This document shows, one piece after another, positions 7,389 to 16,283 of a stretch of DNA of 26,793 nucleotides. This DNA is from Dehalococcoidia bacterium UBA1123 (GTDB taxonomy: Bacteria > Chloroflexota > Dehalococcoidia > Lucifugimonadales > UBA1123), in assembly GCA_002313895.1 (NCBI GenBank), contig DCAW01000007.1, positions 25,401-52,193 on the forward strand, written 5' to 3'. A program made the translations under genes and the position numbers. Each line of letters opens with the position of its first letter. The first letter of the stretch is position 1. The notes below the pieces were generated by a model. It did not search any database. It was not told the origin of the DNA and saw only the letters and a list, made by a program, of their open reading frames with translations.

Positions 7389-8413
7389 CCGAGAATGTTT
7401 TGAACGTCGCGCCAAGGGTATCAATCCGCCATCTTCCGATTGCCGCGCTGATCGCCATCATCACGACGGCATCGACGTTGGTCGTCGGCCCTGCGATCAT
7501 CCATGCTCAGGCCGTCCAGGTCGGGATCGGTTTCTCGCTTCCATATCAGGACCTGACAGTGGGCGACCCGTTCTCGCTTACAATCTCAGCCATACACCCG
7601 GATGGCCACAACATCATATTCCCAAGACTCCCTGCGGAGTGGGGCAGCTTCGAAGTAATAAGCCAGGAACCTGTCGCGACCAGCGTAAACGAAGACGGAA
7701 CTCTGACCACATCACAGGTAATCGAAGTAGCGCTGTTCGCCCCTGGAGAACACACAACACCGCCGCTCAATGTCACAATTCAAAAAGCAGACAGCAGCGT
7801 CATCGAACAGACCGTTTGGCCTATCAGTGTCTCTATACTCTCCGTCCTCCGGACGGACGACGCCGAGTTGAGGGACATCAAGCCTCCGGCTGAGTTAACC
7901 GTTCCCCCTCTATGGCCTTGGGCAATTGGAGGAGCCTCGGCCATAGGACTCTTGGCCCTGGCGGCATTCCTCATGTGGCAGCGGCGCACAGCCGCAGATT
8001 TGGCTGGCGCGTCCTTTGACCCCAGGTCACCCTTCGAGATCGCAATGGATCAACTTGATGCCATCGAAGAACTCGACCTGCCTTATTCGAAGCACTTCAA
8101 ACAGCATTACACATTGGTGGCCGACACACTCAGAGGATACCTGCAACGCGAATTTAGCCTGCCCGCGCTAGACCTGACAACATCCGAGACCACAACACAG
8201 ATCCGCAATTCCTCCGTCCCTCCCGAAGAATACAACATCGTGGGACGAATATTGCGTGACTGCGACTTGATAAAGTTCACTGAATTCCAGCCTGACGAGG
8301 ATACAGCCTGGGACGTGGCGCACGACACCAGGTCCGCCGTCAGACGACTCCAACCACAACCCACAACGCCCGTGGAGCCCGACGAGAAACCCCTCAGCAA
8401 GGTTGCCTCGTGA
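7385..8413 (+). CDS. Membrane-anchored short BatD/DUF4381-like protein
   Basis: A 342-residue protein with an N-terminal hydrophobic signal (about 19-36, then HAQA). A beta-rich periplasmic or extracellular domain follows (about 45-165, DLTVGDPFSLTISAIHPDGH). Then come a transmembrane helix (about 177-198) and a cytoplasmic helical region with LPYSKHFKQHYTLVADTLRGYLQREF. This architecture and position between DUF58 and batA match the BatD-like or DUF4381 proteins of MoxR-VWA operons. The ATG at 7385 overlaps the DUF58 stop as ATGA and excludes a longer upstream open frame. The stop overlaps the next start as GTGA. A longer BatD is encoded downstream, so the operon has two related beta-sandwich membrane proteins. 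Assignment to an exact family is moderate. Confidence 0.75.
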   Translation: MTENVLNVAPRVSIRHLPIAALIAIITTASTLVVGPAIIHAQAVQVGIGFSLPYQDLTVGDPFSLTISAIHPDGHNIIFPRLPAEWGSFEVISQEPVATSVNEDGTLTTSQVIEVALFAPGEHTTPPLNVTIQKADSSVIEQTVWPISVSILSVLRTDDAELRDIKPPAELTVPPLWPWAIGGASAIGLLALAAFLMWQRRTAADLAGASFDPRSPFEIAMDQLDAIEELDLPYSKHFKQHYTLVADTLRGYLQREFSLPALDLTTSETTTQIRNSSVPPEEYNIVGRILRDCDLIKFTEFQPDEDTAWDVAHDTRSAVRRLQPQPTTPVEPDEKPLSKVAS

Positions 8414-9408
8414 GCTTCGCCACTCCCTGGGTTTTGGCTCTGCTTCCCGTGGTATTGGCTCTCGCGCTATACCCGCGATTCGCCCGTGAGAGGACAAAGC
8501 CGGCTGGAATGCGATATTCAGACAACAATCTGACGCAGGTCGAAGGGCGGTCCGTGCGCCTCACGCTTCGTCCTTTCCTACCGGCTCTCCGTTGGATCGC
8601 GGTGGCATTGGTGGTCGTGTCAGCGGCCCGACCTCAGTTGAGCGAAGCACGCGAGATCATCAGCGGCGAAGGCGTGGACATCTCTCTAGCCCTCGACATA
8701 TCCGGCAGCATGGGCGCTCTGGATTTCGAGCCTCAGAACCGCCTTGAGGCAGCCACGGACGTGATTGCCGACTTTATCGACAAGCGAAAATACGACCGCA
8801 TCGGCCTCGTCGTGTTCGCCAGCGAGGCCTTTATCCAAAGCCCACCCACCATCGACCATCGCGTTTTGTCCTTCATGCTTGAAGACCTGGACCTCGCCGC
8901 ATCCCTGGGTCTGGAAGACGGCACCGCAATCGGCCTCGGGCTGGCGACAGGCGCGAACATGCTCAAAGACTCTGAATCCGTCTCGAAGATTGTCGTCCTG
9001 CTCACTGACGGAGTCAATAACAAGGGCAACGTCGATCCCATCACAGCCGCTATTGCCGCAGAAGCTCTCGGAATCAAAGTCTACACAATCGGAATGGGCA
9101 ACCCTGACGGTGTGCTGACCAACCACCGTGGCCCCTTCGGCGACCAGTTGATCATTCAGAGATTCGAGCTTGATGAAGAAACTTTGCAGCAAATCGCCGA
9201 CACCACCGGAGGGCTGTACTTCCGCGCAACAGACGCCGAAGGGTTGCGGGAGATATATGACGAGATAAACGAACTCGAAACGTCAGAGGTCGAAGTCCGA
9301 CAGTTCACACGACACCGTGAGCTTGCGGGCTGGTTTCTCGTGCCAGTCCCTTTGTTGTTGCTGTTTCAATTATTGGCAGGCCTCACTTTCTTCAGGACGC
9401 TGCCATGA
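8410..9408 (+). CDS. batA: BatA-like membrane-anchored von Willebrand A protein
   Basis: A 332-residue VWA protein with two N-terminal hydrophobic segments (about 5-21 and 60-75), a VWA domain (about 88-270) and a C-terminal helix (about 309-326). The MIDAS metal site is complete: DISGS (Asp96, Ser98, Ser100), Thr172 in DGTAIG and Asp200 in LLTDG. This is the BatA layout (Bacteroides aerotolerance operon naming), with the VWA domain expected outside the membrane. The start is a GTG whose GTGA overlaps the previous stop. It is followed by the paralogous BatB. The bat products are associated with envelope or oxidative stress tolerance in other bacteria, but the molecular function is not settled. 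Confidence 0.9.
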   Translation: MSFATPWVLALLPVVLALALYPRFARERTKPAGMRYSDNNLTQVEGRSVRLTLRPFLPALRWIAVALVVVSAARPQLSEAREIISGEGVDISLALDISGSMGALDFEPQNRLEAATDVIADFIDKRKYDRIGLVVFASEAFIQSPPTIDHRVLSFMLEDLDLAASLGLEDGTAIGLGLATGANMLKDSESVSKIVVLLTDGVNNKGNVDPITAAIAAEALGIKVYTIGMGNPDGVLTNHRGPFGDQLIIQRFELDEETLQQIADTTGGLYFRATDAEGLREIYDEINELETSEVEVRQFTRHRELAGWFLVPVPLLLLFQLLAGLTFFRTLP

Positions 9409-10448
9409 CCTTCGGACAGTCGGACTTCCTGTTATTCCTGTTGGCGCTGCCAGTCGCGGCGGCAGTCCTGTACTGGTCGCTCAAGAAGCGCGACACCGAC
9501 ATACTCCGTATTGGAAGCCCTGACCTCATCGCCCGTCTTCACGCGTCGGTTAATCGACGAGGCCGCACGGCGAAATTCGGACTGTGGTTCATCGCATTTG
9601 CGCTGGTGATCGTCGCTCTATCAAGACCTCAATGGGGATCAGAGGTTGAAATCGTCGAACAGGAAGGATCGCAGGTAATGATCGCCCTCGACATTTCCAA
9701 CAGCATGCTGGCAGAAGACATCAAGCCCGACCGCTTGACCAGAGCCAAGCTGGAAATCTCAGACCTCATGTCGAAACTCGGAGGTGATGAAGTGGGGCTG
9801 GTTCTGTTCTCGGGAGCGGCCTTTATCCAGTTTCCATTGACTTTCGACTACGTGACCGCCAAATCATTTTTGGAAGACGCGCACCCGGGTATGATCTCGC
9901 GTCAGGGAACCGCCATCGGCGATGCCATAGAGACCGCCATCAAGGGATTCGACGAAACGAGAGCCAGCCAAAAGGTGATCGTCATACTCACCGACGGCGA
10001 AGATCACGAAGGGAATCCCGTGAACGCCGCCAAAGCCGCCGTTGATGAGGGCGTGCTCGTTTACACCGTCGGACTTGGCACTGGCCAGGACCAGCCTATC
10101 CCAGAGCCAGGGAGGTTCAATGGTAACACTCGATTCATGAGGGATCGACAGGGCCAGACAGTTCTGTCCCGGCTTGACGAAGACACGCTTAAAGACATCG
10201 CCAACGCCGGGCGTGGGCGATACTTCAGGGCTGGTGGAAGCCCAACGGCGGCAGAATCAATCGCCGCAGAACTCAGCAACCTCGACAAAGTTTCAATACA
10301 CAGCGAGTTCGAGACTCAGAGAGTTGAGCGTTTCCAGATTTTCCTCGCCGCGGCGCTGGTCGCGTTGGTGGCTGCGGAATTGATTCCTGACCGCGTGAAG
10401 ACCAGGTCGCGCCCAACCAATTCAAGCCAGGAGGGAGAACCAGCATGA
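9405..10448 (+). CDS. batB: BatB-like membrane-anchored von Willebrand A protein
   Basis: A 347-residue paralog of the upstream BatA. It has hydrophobic segments at about 7-24 and 58-73, then a VWA domain with an intact MIDAS: DISNS (Asp96, Ser98, Ser100), Thr169 in QGTAIG and Asp197 in LTDGED. The MIDAS residues fall at almost the same positions as in BatA. A C-terminal hydrophobic helix (about 310-326) is followed by a short charged tail. The ATGA start overlaps the batA stop. BatA and BatB usually act together in the membrane, with the downstream TPR protein. Confidence 0.9.
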   Translation: MTFGQSDFLLFLLALPVAAAVLYWSLKKRDTDILRIGSPDLIARLHASVNRRGRTAKFGLWFIAFALVIVALSRPQWGSEVEIVEQEGSQVMIALDISNSMLAEDIKPDRLTRAKLEISDLMSKLGGDEVGLVLFSGAAFIQFPLTFDYVTAKSFLEDAHPGMISRQGTAIGDAIETAIKGFDETRASQKVIVILTDGEDHEGNPVNAAKAAVDEGVLVYTVGLGTGQDQPIPEPGRFNGNTRFMRDRQGQTVLSRLDEDTLKDIANAGRGRYFRAGGSPTAAESIAAELSNLDKVSIHSEFETQRVERFQIFLAAALVALVAAELIPDRVKTRSRPTNSSQEGEPA

Positions 10449-11245
10449 GACTGCGACCTTTCCTGACCCTTGCCGCCGTGACGGTCGCGTCATTGGCCCT
10501 GTTCGCCTGCAACGCTGACAGCCCGCTGGCCGACGGACCGGGGCCGCTGCCTCAACGCGACGGGCCGCTCACCATCACCCAGGGGAATGAAGCTTTCAAT
10601 GCAGGGGACTATGGAGCCGCTCTGGAAGCCTACGCTCGCGCGGACGAACAGATGCCGGAACGCCCGGAACCAGAGTACAACTCAGGCAACGCCCTGTACC
10701 GAATGGACAGCCTCGAAGAAGCCCAAAACCTGTATCAGGGCGCGTTGGTCATGGCTGACGACGATGAGATAAGCAAAAACAGTCTTTTCAACATTGGCAA
10801 CGTCCTGTTCACGTCTGAGCAATATCCAGAAGCAATCGAGGCGTACAAAGAGGCATTAAGAATCGACCCAACCGATTTGGACGCCAAATACAACCTCGAA
10901 TTGGCGCTCCTGCGACTGCAAGAACAGGAACAACCCCAGTCCGGAGAAGGTGATTCCGAAGAAGATCAACCGCCCGATGGCGAGCAAGAACAGCAACTCG
11001 ACGAACAGGGCGAAGAGGAAGAGCAGGAACAGCAGCCAGGGCCGGGCGCGTCCCCAGATCAACCACCACCGACCCAATCCAATCCTGGATCCGAACAGGA
11101 ACCTCAGCCCGTTCCCGTCGAAGGACTTACCGAAAAACAGGCTCGACAGTTGCTTCAATCGGTGGGAGAGAACACCGAAACCCTCCAGAGCAAAATTCAA
11201 CAGGTGTTGGTAGTGTCCGGCGCCCCGCCGGAACAAAACTGGTAG
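10445..11245 (+). CDS. batC: BatC-like TPR lipoprotein
   Basis: A 266-residue predicted lipoprotein. The signal ends in LALFAC with the lipid-accepting Cys at 22. Residues about 40-150 contain tetratricopeptide repeats (NEAFNAGDYGAALEAYARAD; YNSGNALYRMDSLEEAQNLY; FNIGNVLFTSEQYPEAIEAYKEALRIDP). Residues about 158-220 are a low-complexity Glu/Gln/Pro-rich stretch, and a short conserved-looking C-terminus (EKQARQLLQSVGENTETLQSK) follows. TPRs with an acidic low-complexity tail are typical of BatC. The ATGA start overlaps batB. It probably scaffolds the VWA proteins at the outer face of the membrane; that role is inferred from the family. Confidence 0.83.
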   Translation: MRLRPFLTLAAVTVASLALFACNADSPLADGPGPLPQRDGPLTITQGNEAFNAGDYGAALEAYARADEQMPERPEPEYNSGNALYRMDSLEEAQNLYQGALVMADDDEISKNSLFNIGNVLFTSEQYPEAIEAYKEALRIDPTDLDAKYNLELALLRLQEQEQPQSGEGDSEEDQPPDGEQEQQLDEQGEEEEQEQQPGPGASPDQPPPTQSNPGSEQEPQPVPVEGLTEKQARQLLQSVGENTETLQSKIQQVLVVSGAPPEQNW

Positions 11246-11249
11246 CTGA

Positions 11250-12998
11250 ATGCTCACAAAAACCGTCAAACTCACGACCCTCGCGCTGATACTGACTCTG
11301 ACGTTGGCAATCAACGTTGGTGCTACTCACGCCCAGGTCATGCCGGTCACGGCGCATGTAGACCGCACCACAGTTTCGACAGACGAAATTGTGACGCTCA
11401 CCGTAACAATCGTCGGTGAGACGAACGTGCCCTTGCCTGTCCTGCCTCACATCGAAGGGGCGCAGATCATCGGGAGAAGCACCGCATCCCAGATCACCAT
11501 CACAAACGGCAAAGCCTCTGCCGAATTTAACTTCTCCTTCCGACTCCAGCCTCTGAGAGAGGGCTTGCTGACCATAGACCCCGTCAAGGTCGTGATTAAT
11601 GGAACGGAGTTCGAGACCCACGCCATCGAGGTAACGGTAGTTCGAGGCACGGGCGTGGCTGGAAGCAGTTCCGCTCCACCCACGCCCACGTCGCGCACCC
11701 TCTCGGGCCAGGACTTCTTCGTCGCCGCTGAAGTAGACAACGAAACTCCCTACCTCGGCGAACAGATCGCTTACACCGTCAGGCTATACGATGCTAGATC
11801 GTTCGGACGCGGACAACGGTATCGCGCTCCCGCCTTCACCGGATTCTGGAATATTCAGGAAGACGAAAGGCACACATACAACACAGTCACCGCGGGCCGG
11901 CGATACTCGGTCACCGAGACTTCGTCGATCCTTTTTCCGACTGTTGTAGGTGAACTTGAAATCGATCCGGCAGTGATGGAGATATCCACGGGATTCTTTG
12001 GAGGCTCCAGGAGTCCACAGGCCTCTATGCCCGTATCTGTGACTGTCAGGCCATTGCCTCTAGGCGCCCCACAGTCCTTCACTGGAGCCGTGGGTTCCTA
12101 CGATATTTCTGCGTCTGTGGACACAAACGACATATCCTCAAGCGAACCCGTTATTCTGACGATTAGCGTGTCTGGCAAGGGTAATCTGGACGTCTTGCCC
12201 GAACCTGGCTGGCCCGACATGCCGGGTTGGCGCGTGTTCGATAACCCGCCAGACACCGTCACATACACAACCAGCGGCGAGTTCGGCGGGAAACGAACTT
12301 ACCACAGAGTGTTGATCCCCAAAACAAGCGGATTCCTGAACATTCCAGTCGTAGAGTATGCCTTCTTCGATCCTAAAGAGGAACGCTACCGGACCATATC
12401 CACTCGACCAATCGCGGTGACCGTGTCGCTAGACGCCACGGCGCAAGCCAACGGGTTCCCAAACGCGCCCGCAAAACTGGTAATCGAACAGGTAGACTCA
12501 GACATTCGCCACATCAAATCCGCTCCATCGTCCTTGAGTGTCAGGGCTGAACCACTGACGTCTCGCCGGCTCTACTGGGCGCTGTGGGCTTCGCCCATCG
12601 TATTGCTAGTCGCAAGCGCGGGTTGGAGATTCAAGGAACGGCTGCTACTTGGCCGCGGTGAAGTTGACAACGCGGCCTTCGCGCGAAACACAGCGCTTTC
12701 GATGCTCCAATACGCCAAACAATCAGACTCAGACCACTTCGCGGCTTCGGAAGGCGCGTTGATCGCATATTTGACCACAAGGCTTGATCGACCGACCTAC
12801 GGCCTAACCCATGACGAAGTCTCTTCCTTGCTCACCCAGGGCAACATCAGTCCCAGTTTGGCGCAGGAAGTTGTTTCACTCCTAAATCTGACACAAGACG
12901 GACGATTCGGCCCCGCCCAGTTGGGCGACTCTGTCGAAGGGGTGCTGGATCAGACCGAACGCCTGATCGACGAGCTTGAATGGGAGTTCGAGCAGTGA
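11250..12998 (+). CDS. batD: BatD-like protein (beta-sandwich, membrane anchored)
   Basis: A 582-residue BatD-type protein. It has a signal peptide ending near THAQ (28/29), a long beta-rich extracytoplasmic region and a transmembrane helix at about 440-458 (LYWALWASPIVLLVASAGW). A cytoplasmic helical tail (about 470-582) follows, including ALIAYLTTRLDRPTYGLT. The N-terminal domain begins VMPVTAHVDRTTVSTDEIVTLTVTI, the usual opening of the family. DFFVAAEVDNETPYLGEQIAYTVRLY opens a second sandwich. The ATG lies 4 bases after batC. The C-terminal helical domain resembles that of the shorter protein at 7385-8413. The family is known from bat operons; no enzymatic activity is expected. Confidence 0.87.
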   Translation: MLTKTVKLTTLALILTLTLAINVGATHAQVMPVTAHVDRTTVSTDEIVTLTVTIVGETNVPLPVLPHIEGAQIIGRSTASQITITNGKASAEFNFSFRLQPLREGLLTIDPVKVVINGTEFETHAIEVTVVRGTGVAGSSSAPPTPTSRTLSGQDFFVAAEVDNETPYLGEQIAYTVRLYDARSFGRGQRYRAPAFTGFWNIQEDERHTYNTVTAGRRYSVTETSSILFPTVVGELEIDPAVMEISTGFFGGSRSPQASMPVSVTVRPLPLGAPQSFTGAVGSYDISASVDTNDISSSEPVILTISVSGKGNLDVLPEPGWPDMPGWRVFDNPPDTVTYTTSGEFGGKRTYHRVLIPKTSGFLNIPVVEYAFFDPKEERYRTISTRPIAVTVSLDATAQANGFPNAPAKLVIEQVDSDIRHIKSAPSSLSVRAEPLTSRRLYWALWASPIVLLVASAGWRFKERLLLGRGEVDNAAFARNTALSMLQYAKQSDSDHFAASEGALIAYLTTRLDRPTYGLTHDEVSSLLTQGNISPSLAQEVVSLLNLTQDGRFGPAQLGDSVEGVLDQTERLIDELEWEFEQ

Positions 12999-13795
12999 AA
13001 CTGTTCGCCTTGACAATCGTCTTGCTCGTTATCGGATGGGCATTCTACGGCGCCCAGCCTGCCATTGCCCAATCTCCATCTCCAGCCAATGCGATGTCAT
13101 CGGCCAACGACCTCTACAACTCCGAGCGTTATCAAGAAGCCGCCCGGTCCTACGAACGGCTCGTGGGGTTGGGACACGAGGACGAAGACCTTTTCTACAA
13201 TCTTGGCAATGCCTATTACAGACAGGACGACCTGGGTCGTGCCATCCTCAACTACCTGAAAGCCCAGCGTCTTGCCCCTCGCGACGGGGACATTCAGGCG
13301 AACCTCAGTTTCGTCCAATCTCAGACCGTCGACGAATTGGAGCCAGCAGAATTTGGCAACTCGCTGACTTCCTTCGCCAACGCAATGCCGTTCGAGTCAA
13401 CCAACACCACCGCCGGTCTGATGCTGGTAGCATGGATCGCGTTCGCAGGCTCCATCGCCTGGTGGATCATCAAGGCGATGCCTTCAATCAAGCATCCGTC
13501 ATTAATCACTGCTGGAATCACCGGCGCTCTGTTGGTTCTGTCAGCGATCTTGTTGACAGGCAGTCTGCAGAGCGAATCTGAATACGACGACACGACCGTC
13601 ATAGTCGCCAGTGAAGTCGGCGTCATGAGCGGCCCTGGGCCTCAATACGCCGAAGAGTTCATCCTGCATAGCGGCGCCGAAACTGAGCTAATCGAAGTTC
13701 GCGGCAACTGGTCGCGCATCCGAGTTTCTGCCACCGACCTCCAGGGTTGGATTCCTCGTCGCGCCGTCGAATCAGTCGTGCCTTCAAACTCATAG
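12995..13795 (+). CDS. batE: BatE-like TPR and SH3 domain membrane protein
   Basis: A 266-residue protein with a signal or anchor (about 1-25, ending PAIAQ), TPR motifs (about 34-105, with FYNLGNAYYRQDDLGRAILNYLKAQRLAP) and two transmembrane helices (about 135-158 and 166-187). A C-terminal bacterial SH3 domain follows (about 198-258, VIVASEVGVMSGPGPQYAEEFILHSGAETELIE and GWIPRRAVE). This is the BatE layout. A GTG at 12995 is preferred: it overlaps the batD stop as GTGA like the other junctions, and GGGAG is 8 bases upstream. An ATG at 12980 in the same frame would add five residues. It is the last gene of the operon, followed by a hairpin. Confidence 0.83.
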   Translation: MKLFALTIVLLVIGWAFYGAQPAIAQSPSPANAMSSANDLYNSERYQEAARSYERLVGLGHEDEDLFYNLGNAYYRQDDLGRAILNYLKAQRLAPRDGDIQANLSFVQSQTVDELEPAEFGNSLTSFANAMPFESTNTTAGLMLVAWIAFAGSIAWWIIKAMPSIKHPSLITAGITGALLVLSAILLTGSLQSESEYDDTTVIVASEVGVMSGPGPQYAEEFILHSGAETELIEVRGNWSRIRVSATDLQGWIPRRAVESVVPSNS

Positions 13796-13814
13796 CCTGC
13801 TAGACTGCAACCAG

Positions 13815-13836
13815 CAATTCGGCTGAGCCCGAATTG
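13815..13836 (+). terminator. Hairpin after the bat operon, possible weak terminator
   Basis: CAATTCGG (13815-13822) can pair with CCGAATTG (13829-13836) around a 6-base loop, giving an 8-bp stem 20 bases after the batE stop. No T-run follows, so termination would have to be Rho-dependent or inefficient. The hairpin is seen; its role is inferred. Confidence 0.35.
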
Positions 13837-13878
13837 GGCAGCCAGAACACCTTTCGCTTGCCAGGTTTCTAAGATAGA

Positions 13879-15201
13879 ATGCATGATAAGATATTCATGT
13901 CCTATCGTTCACTATTAAGGCCTCACCCACCAAGTATGCCCCACACCTTTGATGCCTTCCGTCACAGGAGCTTTCGCCTTCTTTGGCCCGCCAACTTCTT
14001 CGGGTACATATCTCGATGGATGCAGATGACGCTGTTGGTGTGGTTTGTGTTGGAAATAACCGAGTCCCCGTTCTACGTCGCGCTGGTTGGCTTTTTCGGG
14101 ATGGCTCCGTTGCTGTTGTTTGGAGCCTTCGGTGGCGTCTTGGCCGACAGGCTCAACAAACTCAAACTGCTTCTGACCACCCAGGTCATTAATCTTCTAG
14201 CGTCTGTCGGGATGATCGCTCTATTGCTCTCTGGACACGCCGAGTTCTGGCACGCCTACGTCATGGTGTTCATCACCGGGTTGGGATGGGCATTCGACAT
14301 GCCTGCTCGCCGTTCCATACTTCCCGACCTGATAGGCCGTGAAGGACTGACCAACGCCATGGCTTTGGAATCCGTGGGCATGCACTCCAGCCGCATGTTG
14401 GGGCCGACAGTCGCCGGAGCGCTCATCGCTGTGGTTGATGTCACAGGCGGATTCGTGGCGGTATGCGCCTGCATGGTGATAGCCATCGGTTTTTTGGCCG
14501 CCGTCAATATGCCACCCGGGCGGGAAGCGGCCATCACTTCGGCAAACATCTTCAAAAACCTGGCCGAGGGCTTCGCCTACGTGCGGGGCGATCGTGTAAT
14601 CCTGGCAACCATAATTATCACGGTGTTCATGAACCTGTTGCTGTTCCCGTATATGCAAATGGTCCCTGTCATATCTACCCAAACCCTCGGCGTCGGCCCT
14701 GGACTCATGGGTCTTCTCATGGGCGCGGATGGCCTCGGCGCCATCATGGGATCGATCACAATTGCGTCTATCGGCAACATGAAGTACCACGGCAGGGTCT
14801 ATCTATACGGATCGCTTGCAGGCCTGGTCATGTGCTTCGTTTTCGCTCTGACGCAAAACTACAATGTGGCGCTCGTCGTGTTGATCCTATTGGGACTCGG
14901 AACAGCGGGGTTCGGCACGATGCAGGCAACGATAGTTGTGCTGTCGGCAAAACCAGAGATGCGAGGGCGCGCCCTTGGAGTCATTTCCCTGGCAATCGGC
15001 GCGGGACCAATTGGCGCGCTGATAATCGGAGCCATCGCGGATGTCGCAAGTCCGGCGACGGCAATCATGATTCTAACGTCAATTGGATTCGTGGCCGTCG
15101 GCTTGGTTGGAATCGCCATGCCTCAACTCAGAGGGCAGATCGTCCGAGCAGAACCCGAACGAGCCGAAACGACCCGCCCAGCGCTCCAGAGCGCCGATTG
15201 A
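13879..15201 (+). CDS. MFS transporter (MFS_3/EntS-like efflux permease)
   Basis: A 440-residue major facilitator permease with about 12 hydrophobic segments. It opens with FDAFRHRSFRLLWPANFFGYISRWMQ, typical of the MFS_3 (EntS/drug efflux) group. The loop 2-3 motif is GAFGGVLADRLNKLK, and MRGRALGVISLAIGAGPIGALIIG appears in the second half. Members export siderophores, drugs or other small molecules by proton antiport. The start is uncertain: ATGs at 13879, 13897 and 13936 are all in frame with no convincing ribosome-binding site, and family similarity begins just after 13936. It lies 83 bases after batE and converges on the decarboxylase genes with a gap of only 24 bases. No neighbour identifies its substrate. 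Confidence 0.88.
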   Translation: MHDKIFMSYRSLLRPHPPSMPHTFDAFRHRSFRLLWPANFFGYISRWMQMTLLVWFVLEITESPFYVALVGFFGMAPLLLFGAFGGVLADRLNKLKLLLTTQVINLLASVGMIALLLSGHAEFWHAYVMVFITGLGWAFDMPARRSILPDLIGREGLTNAMALESVGMHSSRMLGPTVAGALIAVVDVTGGFVAVCACMVIAIGFLAAVNMPPGREAAITSANIFKNLAEGFAYVRGDRVILATIIITVFMNLLLFPYMQMVPVISTQTLGVGPGLMGLLMGADGLGAIMGSITIASIGNMKYHGRVYLYGSLAGLVMCFVFALTQNYNVALVVLILLGLGTAGFGTMQATIVVLSAKPEMRGRALGVISLAIGAGPIGALIIGAIADVASPATAIMILTSIGFVAVGLVGIAMPQLRGQIVRAEPERAETTRPALQSAD

Positions 15202-15225
15202 TGTCTCCCCTGTGTTCCGCTTAGC

Positions 15226-15780
15226 CTAATCCCCGAACGACTTTCGGAATCGGTACAGCGTCATCTCAGGTTCCACAGGTGACACAGGAAGATACTCCTC
15301 CTCCTGAATCTTCGCCACGATGAACCACGGCCCCTCTTCATCCAAAGCCTGATGAAATACCGACAAAAGCTCTTCCTCGTCCCGCACGGTCGCCGTCTTT
15401 TCGATTCCGCAGCCACGAGCCACCTGCTCTAGGTCGGTCCCAAAGGCGGTGTGACTGGCCTGATAGCCTGTCTGAGCCCACTGTTCATTGTCCCATACAA
15501 CCACAATCAGGTTGGACGGTACTTCTCTGCCGATGGTCCCAATAGTCCCCATGTTCATCAACAGAGAACCGTCGCCATCAAGCGAAATCACCTGCTCGTC
15601 TGTGGACAAAGCCATCCCCAGAGCGATAGACGAACAGAGGCCCATCGAGCCGTATGTGTAAAAATTCCGGTCTCGGTCTCCTGAGTGCCAAAGTTCGTCT
15701 GTCGAAGGGCCGAGGTTCGCCACCACCGGCCTATCCCCCAGGTGTTCCAATAGCATCTTGGTCGCGCTGAATCTATGCAA
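15226..15780 (-). CDS. ThDP-dependent decarboxylase, beta subunit (ComE-like)
   Basis: About 184 residues forming the C-terminal, cofactor-binding half of a thiamine diphosphate decarboxylase. It resembles the beta subunit of sulfopyruvate decarboxylase and the matching part of phosphonopyruvate decarboxylase. The ThDP/Mg motif is visible as GDGSLLMNMGTIGTI followed about 25 residues later by WDNEQW. SMGLCSSIALGMAL precedes it. A TTG at 15780 has GGAGG 5 bases upstream and gives MHRFSATKMLLEHLGDRPVVANLG, so it is preferred. An ATG at 15792 lies inside the alpha-subunit frame without a ribosome-binding site and would add four residues. It overlaps the alpha gene by 8 bases, a sign of translational coupling. 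The enzyme would turn a 3-sulfo- or 3-phosphono-pyruvate into the corresponding acetaldehyde; which one cannot be decided here. Confidence 0.85.
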   Translation of the reverse strand: MHRFSATKMLLEHLGDRPVVANLGPSTDELWHSGDRDRNFYTYGSMGLCSSIALGMALSTDEQVISLDGDGSLLMNMGTIGTIGREVPSNLIVVVWDNEQWAQTGYQASHTAFGTDLEQVARGCGIEKTATVRDEEELLSVFHQALDEEGPWFIVAKIQEEEYLPVSPVEPEMTLYRFRKSFGD

Positions 15781-16279
15781 TCTTGCCTCCATGCAGCATC
15801 GGCGTCAGGCACAACGCCAGCGGTTGGCGCGACGCGTAACATAGCTGCAACGCTCCGCTGACCTGTTGGTCAAGCCTATCCACCGTGTCCAGGGTGTAAT
15901 AGGGCAGTCCCAGCACGTCGAGAATTGGCCGAGTCGCCCTGCCCATCGCCACCTGCGCTATGTTGAACTCGCCCACCTCGCCCCGCATATTGATGAACAT
16001 CGGAATCGGTATCCTGCTGGGAATGCAAAGGCTCGCGAGGGCATTTATGCAGTTTCCAAAACCGCTGGACTGCATGAACACAGCCGCATTTCGGCCAACC
16101 GCGTATGCTCCAGCCGCGATGCCGATTGCTTCTTCTTCGCGAGTCGCGGAGACCACATGGAAATACGGGTCGTCCTGTAATATTTTCGTCACCTGGTGGA
16201 TGCTGATATCAGGCACATATGCCACCAGAGACACGTCGTTGTCCTTCAAGGATTGTGTGATAGTCTCGGCCCAATTCAT
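15773..16279 (-). CDS. ThDP-dependent decarboxylase, alpha subunit (ComD-like)
   Basis: A 168-residue protein equal to the N-terminal (pyrimidine-binding) half of a ThDP enzyme, as in the alpha subunit of sulfopyruvate decarboxylase. The catalytic Glu is in SATREEEAIGIAAGAYAVG, followed by AAVFMQSSGFGNCINALASL and IPIPMFINMRGEVGEFN, all characteristic of ComD and phosphonopyruvate decarboxylases. It pairs with the overlapping beta subunit to make one active site. The ATG is only 4 bases after the fabI stop, so all three genes are probably one transcript. No other sulfonate or phosphonate gene (such as phosphoenolpyruvate mutase or a sulfolactate dehydrogenase) is in the window. Confidence 0.87.
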   Translation of the reverse strand: MNWAETITQSLKDNDVSLVAYVPDISIHQVTKILQDDPYFHVVSATREEEAIGIAAGAYAVGRNAAVFMQSSGFGNCINALASLCIPSRIPIPMFINMRGEVGEFNIAQVAMGRATRPILDVLGLPYYTLDTVDRLDQQVSGALQLCYASRQPLALCLTPMLHGGKIA

Positions 16280-16283
16280 TCGA

